64,000 nt of DNA from an uncultured Maribacter sp. (GTDB lineage: Bacteria; Bacteroidota; Bacteroidia; Flavobacteriales; Flavobacteriaceae): the NCBI RefSeq assembly GCF_947500405.1, contig NZ_CANMRY010000004.1, positions 1-64,000 of the forward strand. Reading direction: 5' to 3'. The position numbers and the translations under genes are program-made. The notes under the pieces are model-generated. The model was not told where the DNA came from. It did not search any database and saw only the letters and a program-made list of their open reading frames with translations. Of the stretch, positions 34,783 through 41,580 are shown one piece after another. Position 1 is the stretch's first letter. The number at the start of each line of letters is the position of its first letter.

Positions 34783-35307
34783 TTAGTTCAGAATTTCTTC
34801 TTTTTTCAGAGCTAATGCAGGAATTAATGAAAAAATAAAGCCAATAAAAACGCTAAAAACTAAGCCAATTAGTACTTGCATCATAGGAGTACCCATTTTT
34901 TTTCCCATTTCCATTTGGGCATCTATTTGTTCTTCCGTCATTTTAGTAGTAGCTAAGAGTTGTTCTTTTTGAAAAGCCATGGCTTTTTCCATCATATCTG
35001 GGTCAATTATATTAGCCATTAGTTGGTTAAAGACAATACCAATAATTCCCCCTATAAGGCAAATTCCAACTCCAACTTTTAGTCCTTGCCCAAAAGTCAT
35101 ATACCCTCTATTGGCTTTTTTAAATTGATACATACCTAATATTATTGCAATTAAAGTTAATGCAAGACTAACTATCATTACAGGTAAACCTCCTTGGTAA
35201 TGCATATCCATAGAGTATAACATTAAGGCAAAAATTACACTAACAGCCCCTAAAATAAGGCCATAGGTTAAGGCAAATGAACCTGTTTTAATTTTTTTTT
35301 CTTCCAT
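34783..35307 (-). CDS. DUF4199 family membrane protein
   Basis: This 174-residue protein has four membrane spans (around 13-30, 38-58, 73-95 and 140-162), with a Met- and Gln-rich loop between the last two (MMEKAMAFQKEQLLATTKMT). This is the DUF4199 family of Bacteroidota, of unknown function. It is the first gene before the GT2 gene (35 bases) and is divergent from rpmE2. A role tied to envelope glycan assembly is only guilt by association. Confidence 0.85.
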   Translation of the reverse strand: MEEKKIKTGSFALTYGLILGAVSVIFALMLYSMDMHYQGGLPVMIVSLALTLIAIILGMYQFKKANRGYMTFGQGLKVGVGICLIGGIIGIVFNQLMANIIDPDMMEKAMAFQKEQLLATTKMTEEQIDAQMEMGKKMGTPMMQVLIGLVFSVFIGFIFSLIPALALKKEEILN

Positions 35308-35410
35308 TTTCTAAATATTTTTGGTTGTTATTAGTGTGTTAGTTGTATACATTGATAATTTGTTACAGGTAAAAGTAAAATAATTTATTTTTATTTTTTG
35401 ATGATTTAGA

Positions 35411-35440
35411 TTGTCAATTTCCAAAAAATAATTAAATTTG
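35411..35440 (+). promoter_or_regulatory. Promoter of rpmE2
   Basis: TTG (35411-35413), exactly 19 bases, then TAAATTTG (35433-35440) gives a full match to the Bacteroidota vegetative consensus. Confidence 0.75.
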
Positions 35441-35477
35441 CAGCTCTTTAAGAGAAAAGTATTTAAAGTTATAAGTG

Positions 35478-35750
35478 ATGAGAAAAGGTATACACCCTGA
35501 AAATTATAGATTAGTAGCGTTCAAAGACATGTCTAACGACGAAGTGTTTTTAACAAAATCTACTGCGGATACAAAAGAAACTTTAGAAGTGGATGGCGTT
35601 GAATATCCTTTAGTAAAATTGGAAATTTCAAGAACATCTCACCCATTTTATACTGGTAAAGCTAAATTCTTAGATACAGCTGGTCGTATTGACAAGTTTA
35701 AGAATAAGTACAAGAAGTTTTCAAAAGTTGAAAAGAAAGAAGAGGAATAG
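35478..35750 (+). CDS. rpmE2: 50S ribosomal protein L31, type B
   Basis: This 90-residue protein begins at the ATG at 35478; a GTG immediately before it is unlikely to be used. The sequence [20 protein letters not shown], the [11 protein letters not shown] motif and the KFKNKYKK tail identify L31. There is no cysteine, so the zinc-binding CxxC form is excluded and this is the type B (C-minus) version. It is monocistronic, with its own promoter and a strong terminator. Confidence 0.96.
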   Translation: MRKGIHPENYRLVAFKDMSNDEVFLTKSTADTKETLEVDGVEYPLVKLEISRTSHPFYTGKAKFLDTAGRIDKFKNKYKKFSKVEKKEEE

Positions 35751-35776
35751 CATATTTCACTTTTATAATATACTAG

Positions 35777-35810
35777 CGCCCTCGGTAATTTTTATCGAGG
35801 GCGTTTATTT
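35777..35810 (+). terminator. Terminator of rpmE2
   Basis: CGCCCTCG (35777-35784) pairs with CGAGGGCG (35796-35803), followed by TTTATTTTTT. Confidence 0.88.
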
Positions 35811-35834
35811 TTTAATTTTATTAAAATTAAACGC

Positions 35835-37010
35835 ATGAATTATATTCTTTTTGATGGAACCGTTAGAGAAGCTTTATTTCCATTTACATTAACCAGGCCA
35901 GTTGCAGATATTCGTGTAGGGATTCTTACTATTAGAGAAAAATGGGAAAAGTACTTGAATACAACAACCACTACAATTACGGAGGATTATTTAGAAGAAA
36001 AATATCCTATGGTAGAAATGGATGAAAATATTTTATTAAATAGTTCATTTATACCAAACAAAGAAATTGTAGCCTTGGTAAAAGGGTTAAAAGAAAACGA
36101 AGCCATTTTTTATAACGAAGATGTTGTTGCTTTTTTCACTAAAGATTCTCAAGAAGATGTAGATTTTTCAAACTACAAGCATATAGAGTATAATGGAGGT
36201 GTTTTACGTATAGAAAACACATGGGATATTTTTTCTAAAAACGCAGAAGCTCTGCAGGCCGATTTTGATTTTATTACAGAAGGAAGAGAAAGTGAACCAA
36301 TATCGGATACAAACAGAGTAATAAATCCAGAAAATATTTTTTTAGAAGAAGGAGCAAAAGTAGAGTTTGCAATATTAAATGCTACAGATGGTCCTATTTA
36401 TGTGGGTAAAGATGCTGAAATATGGGAAGGTAGTATAATTCGTGGTGCTTTAGCTTTATGTGAGCATGCTACTGTAAAATTAGGAGCAAAAATTTATGGA
36501 GCAACAACTGTAGGGCCGTATAGTAAAATAGGAGGAGAGGTAAATAATTCTGTAATTTTTGGGTATTCTAGTAAAGGTCATGATGGTTTTTTAGGGAACT
36601 CAGTGTTAGGAGAGTGGTGTAATTTAGGAGCAGATACTAATAACTCTAACCTTAAAAATAATTATGCTAAAGTAAAATTGTGGAATTATGCGTCAGAGAG
36701 TTTTGAACAAACTGGACTGCAATTTTGTGGTTTAATGATGGGAGACCATAGCAAAACAGCTATAAATACAATGTTTAATACAGGTACTGTAATTGGTGTA
36801 AATACAAATGTTTATGTGCCAGGATTTCCTAGAAATTTTGTACCAAGTTTTAGTTGGGGAGGAGCTAATGGTTTTACTAGTTATGCCACTAAAAAAGCAT
36901 TTGATGTTGCTAAAGTTGTAATGGCTAGAAGAGGTATAGAATTCACTGAAATAGATGCTAATATACTTAGTAGGGTTTTTGAACTTACTGCAAAATGGCG
37001 TAAATATTAG
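35835..37010 (+). CDS. GlmU-like putative sugar nucleotidyltransferase
   Basis: This 391-residue protein starts YILFDGTVREALFPFTLTRP, a degenerate nucleotidyltransferase N-terminus without the usual GxGTRxxP loop. The C-terminal half has left-handed beta-helix hexapeptide repeats (about residues 185-330: IYVGKDAEIWEGSIIRGALA, KLGAKIYGATTVGPYSKIGG). Flavobacterial annotations call it GlmU family protein. Because the activation loop is altered, catalytic activity is uncertain; it may be an acyl- or nucleotidyl-transferase on a sugar. It is followed by mtaB after 2 bases. Confidence 0.8.
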   Translation: MNYILFDGTVREALFPFTLTRPVADIRVGILTIREKWEKYLNTTTTTITEDYLEEKYPMVEMDENILLNSSFIPNKEIVALVKGLKENEAIFYNEDVVAFFTKDSQEDVDFSNYKHIEYNGGVLRIENTWDIFSKNAEALQADFDFITEGRESEPISDTNRVINPENIFLEEGAKVEFAILNATDGPIYVGKDAEIWEGSIIRGALALCEHATVKLGAKIYGATTVGPYSKIGGEVNNSVIFGYSSKGHDGFLGNSVLGEWCNLGADTNNSNLKNNYAKVKLWNYASESFEQTGLQFCGLMMGDHSKTAINTMFNTGTVIGVNTNVYVPGFPRNFVPSFSWGGANGFTSYATKKAFDVAKVVMARRGIEFTEIDANILSRVFELTAKWRKY

Positions 37011-37012
37011 TA

Positions 37013-38341
37013 ATGAAAAAGAAAGTAGCTTTCTATACATTAGGTTGTAAACTAAATTTTTCTGAGACCTCTACTATCGCTAGAGATTTTACGAAAGAAG
37101 GTTTTGAGCGTGTAGAATTTTCAGAGCCTGCAGATATGTATGTAATAAATACATGTTCTGTTACGGAAAATGCAGATAAAAAGTTTAAAACTATAGTAAA
37201 GCAAGCACAAAAAGTTAATCCAGAAGCATTTGTTGCAGCTGTTGGTTGTTATGCGCAATTAAAGCCAGAAGAATTAGCATCTGTTCATGGGGTGGATTTA
37301 GTTTTAGGAGCAACGGAAAAATTTAAGATAACAGATTATATAAATGACCTTACTAAAAATGATTTAGGAGAGGTGCATTCTTGTGAAATTCAGGAGGCAG
37401 ATTTTTATGTTGGTAGTTATGCTATAGGGGATAGGACTAGAGCTTTTTTAAAAGTGCAAGATGGTTGTGATTATAAATGTACTTATTGTACAATACCTTT
37501 AGCAAGAGGTATCTCAAGAAGTGATTCTGTGGCTAATGTGTTAAAAAATGCTGCAGAAATATCGGCTAAAGGGATTAAAGAAATTGTACTTACGGGGGTT
37601 AATATAGGAGATTACGGAAAAGGAGAGTTTGGGAACAAAAAACATGAACATACTTTTTATGATTTAGTACAGGCATTAGACACTGTAAAAGGGATACACA
37701 GACTAAGGATATCTTCTATTGAGCCAAATTTACTTAAAAATGAAACGATAGATTTTGTTGCAAAAAGTAATTCTTTTGTGCCTCATTTTCATATTCCATT
37801 GCAAAGCGGTAGTGATGCATTGTTAAAACTTATGAAACGTAGGTATTTAACTAATTTGTATGTAGATAGAATAACTAAAATTAAAGCAACAATGCCAAAT
37901 GCATGTATTGGGGTGGATGTAATTGTTGGTTTCCCTGGAGAAACAGAGGAGTTGTTTTTAGAAACCTATAATTTCTTGGTTACTTTAGATATATCTTATT
38001 TACACGTTTTTACGTACTCAGAAAGAGAAAATACCGAAGCAGCCTTAATGCCTAACGTGGTTCCTAAAAATGTAAGGCATAAGAGGAGTAAAATGCTTAG
38101 AGGTTTGTCAGTTAAGAAGCGTAGGGCATTTTATGAGAGTCAAATAGGGCAGGAGTTAACTGTGCTGTTTGAAGGGGAGAATAAAGAGGGATATATTCAT
38201 GGTTTTACAGAGAATTATGTAAAAGTAAAAGCGCCATGGAATCCAGATTTAGTAAATACATTGCGTGCCGTTACTTTAACCAAGATTGATGAAGATGGTT
38301 TAGTAAGGTTTAATTTTAAAGAAAATAAAATTACAGCATAA
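37013..38341 (+). CDS. mtaB: tRNA t6A37 methylthiotransferase
   Basis: This 442-residue radical-SAM enzyme converts t6A to ms2t6A at position 37 of tRNA. The N-terminal UPF0004 domain has three Fe-S Cys, in TLGCKLN, NTCSVTE and VGCYAQ. The radical-SAM cluster is CDYKCTYC near residue 150. A C-terminal TRAM-like RNA-binding region (about 375-440) completes the family architecture. It follows the GlmU-like gene by 2 bases, so the two share a transcript, and ends at a terminator-like hairpin. Confidence 0.94.
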   Translation: MKKKVAFYTLGCKLNFSETSTIARDFTKEGFERVEFSEPADMYVINTCSVTENADKKFKTIVKQAQKVNPEAFVAAVGCYAQLKPEELASVHGVDLVLGATEKFKITDYINDLTKNDLGEVHSCEIQEADFYVGSYAIGDRTRAFLKVQDGCDYKCTYCTIPLARGISRSDSVANVLKNAAEISAKGIKEIVLTGVNIGDYGKGEFGNKKHEHTFYDLVQALDTVKGIHRLRISSIEPNLLKNETIDFVAKSNSFVPHFHIPLQSGSDALLKLMKRRYLTNLYVDRITKIKATMPNACIGVDVIVGFPGETEELFLETYNFLVTLDISYLHVFTYSERENTEAALMPNVVPKNVRHKRSKMLRGLSVKKRRAFYESQIGQELTVLFEGENKEGYIHGFTENYVKVKAPWNPDLVNTLRAVTLTKIDEDGLVRFNFKENKITA

Positions 38342-38346
38342 AAAAT

Positions 38347-38377
38347 GTCCCGATACTAACTATAATTGGGACTTTTT
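38347..38377. terminator. Terminator after mtaB
   Basis: GTCCC (38347-38351) pairs with GGGAC (38368-38372), followed by TTTTT and preceded by an A run. It sits between convergent genes. Confidence 0.65.
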
Positions 38378-38395
38378 AATTTCTTAATCTAAAAT

Positions 38396-38689
38396 TTAGA
38401 TTCTAATACCTATAGGAAGCATTCCTTTGTATTGTCTGTTTTTTCTAAGAAAACCAGCAATTTCTGGACTTGTAGGAACAACTCTTAAATTCTTTTCTTG
38501 AATGGTATTTAAAACAGCTTTAATGAAATCTTCTTTAAAACCTTCTTTAGAAACACCTTCAGGAATAACAAGCTTAGTTAAAAAAACTTTTCTTTCTTGG
38601 GAAGAATATTCAATTTTTGCTAAATGCCCCTGAATAGTAGTTTCAAATTGGCGCAAGAAACTGTTGTCGTTAATTTCTACTTCATTCAT
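38396..38689 (-). CDS. Small GNAT-like protein (YjdJ type)
   Basis: This 97-residue protein resembles the compact N-acetyltransferase domain family related to yeast Gtn1 and E. coli YjdJ. FETTIQGHLAKIEYSSQERK makes the N-terminal strands. LTKLVIPEGVSKEGFKEDFI and LRVVPTSPEIAGFLRKN follow the family pattern, in which a helix is followed by a V-P-x-C/S-x-x-V-like strand. Substrate and role are unknown. It is divergent from the hydrolase at 38859. Confidence 0.75.
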   Translation of the reverse strand: MNEVEINDNSFLRQFETTIQGHLAKIEYSSQERKVFLTKLVIPEGVSKEGFKEDFIKAVLNTIQEKNLRVVPTSPEIAGFLRKNRQYKGMLPIGIRI

Positions 38690-38723
38690 ATAGTTATGAT
38701 TTTAATTTCTGGTCTTTGTTAAA

Positions 38724-38794
38724 AATTACAATGTTCTTAAGTTGTAATTTTACATACATTTACAAGAAATAACACTTTGTATAGTGTATGTAAA
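38724..38794. repeat. Two adjacent inverted repeats in a divergent intergenic region
   Basis: AATTACAA (38724-38731) pairs with TTGTAATT (38742-38749). TTTACATACA (38749-38758) pairs with TGTATGTAAA (38785-38794). They share one base and lie between the divergent genes at 38689 and 38859. They could be operators or a hairpin leader; no regulator is nearby. Confidence 0.45.
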
Positions 38795-38858
38795 TGTGCA
38801 AGATTCAAAGTTACTAAAAAAAAAGCTAAAATCCTAGTTTATAGCTATTCAGGTTCAT

Positions 38859-39521
38859 ATGGAAGATTCTTTAATTCATGTTTATTTAATGCCAGGTATG
38901 GCCGCAAATCCATCCATATTTAAAAGTATAAAATTACCAGAGAATAAGTTTAAAATACACTGGTTAGAGTGGTTTGTACCAGATAAGGGAATGTCTTTAA
39001 AAGCTTATGCAATTAAGATGTGTGCTATGATAAAGCACCCTAAACCTGTCTTGTTAGGTGTTTCTTTTGGTGGTATGTTAGTGCAAGAAATGGCACAGTA
39101 TATAGATTTTAGAAAAGTAATAGTAGTATCTAGTGTTAAAAGTAAAGCGGAGTTACCAAAAAGAATGTTATTTGCAAAATATACTAGAGTACATAAGTTG
39201 CTGCCAACGGGTTTGGTTACTAATGTAGAGTTGTTAGCTAAATATGCTTTTGGTGAAACTGCTACAAAACGTTTGGCTCTCTATGAAGAATATCTTTCAG
39301 TAAGAGATAAACGTTATATAGATTGGGCAATTGACCAAATAATAAATTTTAATCCTAAAAAAGAGGTTAAAGGTATAGTTCATATACAAGGAGAAAAAGA
39401 TCCAGTTTTTCCAATAAAAAACATTAAAAAATGTATTTCTGTAAAAAATGGGACGCATACCATGATAATTCACAGAGCTAAATGGTTTAATGAACAACTA
39501 CCTACAATTATTTTGGAATAA
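38859..39521 (+). CDS. Alpha/beta hydrolase
   Basis: This 220-residue cytoplasmic protein has the alpha/beta-hydrolase pattern. The oxyanion region is YLMPGMAANPSIF, the nucleophile elbow is GVSFGG near residue 69, the acid is probably Asp in GEKDPVFP near 182, and the His is in THTMIIHRAKW near 205. It is at the short end for the fold, with a small lid. Substrate unknown. The lytic transglycosylase gene follows after 46 bases but has its own promoter. Confidence 0.82.
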   Translation: MEDSLIHVYLMPGMAANPSIFKSIKLPENKFKIHWLEWFVPDKGMSLKAYAIKMCAMIKHPKPVLLGVSFGGMLVQEMAQYIDFRKVIVVSSVKSKAELPKRMLFAKYTRVHKLLPTGLVTNVELLAKYAFGETATKRLALYEEYLSVRDKRYIDWAIDQIINFNPKKEVKGIVHIQGEKDPVFPIKNIKKCISVKNGTHTMIIHRAKWFNEQLPTIILE

Positions 39522-39544
39522 GAAAGTTGTATTAATACCTTTGG
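39514..39544 (+). promoter_or_regulatory. Promoter of the lytic transglycosylase gene
   Basis: TTG (39514-39516), 20 bases, then TACCTTTG (39537-39544). The -33 element overlaps the last codons of the hydrolase gene. Confidence 0.6.
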
Positions 39545-39567
39545 GTAACAAACTATAGATAATAATT

Positions 39568-40515
39568 ATGAAGATTTTAAAAAATATACTAATGCTTTTG
39601 GGTGTTGTATTTGTTGTTAGCACTTTAATATTTGCTGTACAAGATGAGAATAAAACACAGGAACTTAAAAAAACTATTGAAGCAGAAGAGACTGTAGATA
39701 GATCTTCTTATAGAATTACGGCTATAGATATACCTGCGGATTTAAATTTTGCAAAAGAAGTAGTGCCACAAAAGGATCCAGAAATTATGGAGCGTGTAGA
39801 TCGCGAATTTTTGGTAAATACCTACTGGCAGTCTAACGCTTTGCTTTTAATGAAAAGAGCAAACAAGTATTTTCCAGTTATAGAGCCTATTTTGGCTAAA
39901 AATGGTATTCCAGACGATTTTAAATACTTAGCAGTAGCAGAAAGTGCGCTTACCAATGTGGTTTCTCATGCAGGGGCAACAGGTTTTTGGCAAATAATGA
40001 AAGGAACAGGAAAAGAATATGGTTTAGAAATAAATTCTAATGTAGATGAAAGGTATCATTTAGAGAAATCTACACAAGTAGCTTGTGATTATTTAAATAG
40101 ATGGTATAAAAAGTATGGAAGTTGGACACTTACTGCAGCTGCTTATAACGCAGGTCCTGGAGCAATAAATAAGTACTTAGGAATACAAAAGGTAGACGAT
40201 TATTATGATTTGTTATTAGGGCAAGAAACAGGAAGGTATGTTTTTAGAATTATGGCAATAAAAGAAATATTATCTAACCCAAATAAATATGGTTTTGATA
40301 TTGAGAAAGATGATATGTATTCTGCAATACCAACTTTTAAAGTAGAGTTGAATGAGCCAGTAGCTAACTTTGCAGATTTTGCATCTAAATATGAGATTAA
40401 TTATAAGATTTTAAAGCGGCATAACCCATGGTTAAGAGAGGCGCACTTAAATAATGCCTCTAGAAAAAAGTATGTATTAGAAATTCCTAATAAAGGATAT
40501 TATAAAGCAATGTAA
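39568..40515 (+). CDS. Lytic transglycosylase (MltD-like)
   Basis: This 315-residue peptidoglycan lytic enzyme is exported or anchored by an N-terminal hydrophobic segment (residues 8-25). The SLT domain spans about 100-240: KYLAVAESALTNVVSHAGAT holds the catalytic Glu (AES), and GFWQIMKGTGKEYGL and AAAYNAGPGAINKYL are the family signatures. The C-terminal 60 residues (FADFASKYEINYKILKRHNP) look like a degenerate LysM-like module. It trims glycan strands during wall growth. A strong terminator follows. Confidence 0.92.
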   Translation: MKILKNILMLLGVVFVVSTLIFAVQDENKTQELKKTIEAEETVDRSSYRITAIDIPADLNFAKEVVPQKDPEIMERVDREFLVNTYWQSNALLLMKRANKYFPVIEPILAKNGIPDDFKYLAVAESALTNVVSHAGATGFWQIMKGTGKEYGLEINSNVDERYHLEKSTQVACDYLNRWYKKYGSWTLTAAAYNAGPGAINKYLGIQKVDDYYDLLLGQETGRYVFRIMAIKEILSNPNKYGFDIEKDDMYSAIPTFKVELNEPVANFADFASKYEINYKILKRHNPWLREAHLNNASRKKYVLEIPNKGYYKAM

Positions 40516-40534
40516 AGTTGTAGTTTGATAAAAC

Positions 40535-40565
40535 AAAAAGAGCCTTCATTTTGAAGGCTCTTTTT
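40535..40565. terminator. Bidirectional terminator
   Basis: AAAAAGAGCCTTCA (40535-40548) pairs perfectly with TGAAGGCTCTTTTT (40552-40565). It sits between convergent genes. Confidence 0.9.
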
Positions 40566-40588
40566 GTTTCTAAGTAAATGTAAAAGAG

Positions 40589-41104
40589 TTAAATCTTTTT
40601 CATTTGCTGTTGCATCATTTTTATCTGATCGGTAAGCATTTTGTTTTTATCTAGTTTTTTTGCTTCACTCAATAAGGTAGTAGCTTCTCTTTTTCTTCTT
40701 TTTTGCATTGCTATGCCAGCAAGACTTAATTTAGCCATTGCCAAATCATAATCCATAGTTAAGCCTAACTTAAGAGCTTTTTTGAAGAATTTCTCAGCTT
40801 TAGTTAAATTGGTTTGCGAGTTTATAATTCCGTGTAAGTAATTAAAATAACCTTGTTGCTTAACAGTTAAAGCTGCTTCTGGGTTTTTAATTTTAGATAA
40901 CCATTTTTCGGTACCCGCTAAATCCTGTTTACGCATTCTTAAAAAAGAAAGTAAAATAATCTCATTTCTAAAATAAAGAAAAATGAAAATAGAGGAAAGT
41001 AGGAGTAGAGAAATACCATTGCCAATGTTTCCTTCTATAAATTGATAAACAGCATAAGCTATGATAAGAGCGGCAATTACAAGTTTTAAATTTTTGTTGA
41101 ACAT
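40589..41104 (-). CDS. Small TPR-like membrane protein
   Basis: This 171-residue protein has two N-terminal membrane spans (about 7-22 and 30-48), then a helical cytoplasmic part. That part reads as one or two tetratricopeptide-like repeats (GYFNYLHGIINSQTNLTKAE, KFFKKALKLGLTMDYDLAMA) and a basic, Met/Gln-rich tail. No specific family is recognised. It is divergent from rpmH. The function is unknown; TPR parts usually mediate protein contacts. Confidence 0.75.
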   Translation of the reverse strand: MFNKNLKLVIAALIIAYAVYQFIEGNIGNGISLLLLSSIFIFLYFRNEIILLSFLRMRKQDLAGTEKWLSKIKNPEAALTVKQQGYFNYLHGIINSQTNLTKAEKFFKKALKLGLTMDYDLAMAKLSLAGIAMQKRRKREATTLLSEAKKLDKNKMLTDQIKMMQQQMKKI

Positions 41105-41227
41105 TATAGTTATATATTATTTACTTAAATTAGAGCTTTAAATGCTAAATCTTTGATAAAAAACAGCATTCTAAAAATATTCTGGCAAAAGTAATAAAAA
41201 CAATCCTAAATATTTTTTTATTTAGAT

Positions 41228-41257
41228 TTGTCAATGCAAAAACTCTTTGTATATTTG
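41228..41257 (+). promoter_or_regulatory. Promoter of rpmH
   Basis: TTG (41228-41230), exactly 19 bases, then TATATTTG (41250-41257) is a perfect Bacteroidota consensus. Confidence 0.78.
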
Positions 41258-41313
41258 CGCCCAGATTTTACGGTTAGGATCGTAATTTTGAAAATAACAA
41301 AAAGGATTAAAAA

Positions 41314-41481
41314 ATGCCAGGACAAAAAAGAACATATCAGCCATCTAAGCGTAAGAGAAAGAATAAACATGGTTTCAGAGAGCGTATGGCTTCTGTAAAT
41401 GGAAGAAAAGTTCTTGCTAGAAGAAGAGCTAAAGGAAGAAAGAAATTGACTGTTTCATCTGAAACAAGACATAAGAAGTAA
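41314..41481 (+). CDS. rpmH: 50S ribosomal protein L34
   Basis: This 55-residue, very basic protein starts [20 protein letters not shown] and ends SSETRHKK, the unmistakable L34 pattern with the HGFRERMAS and RRAKGRKKL motifs. It has its own consensus promoter, a leader of about 50 bases and a terminator. It stands alone here rather than next to rnpA, yidC or dnaA as in many other bacteria. Confidence 0.97.
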   Translation: MPGQKRTYQPSKRKRKNKHGFRERMASVNGRKVLARRRAKGRKKLTVSSETRHKK

Positions 41482-41507
41482 TGATTTCATTATTTTAAAA
41501 ATATTAA

Positions 41508-41541
41508 GGTGTTACTTTTTTAAGAGTAGCACCTTTTTTTT
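41508..41541 (+). terminator. Terminator of rpmH
   Basis: GGTGTTACT (41508-41516) pairs with AGTAGCACC (41525-41533), with one G-T pair, and is followed by eight T residues. Confidence 0.88.
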
Positions 41542-41580
41542 GACCAAATTTTTTAGAAACACAAATTATAGAATACACCC

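Noticed and set aside
38749-38794. CRISPR-like or tandem repeat
   Set aside because: There is a single inverted pair with no repeated spacer structure.
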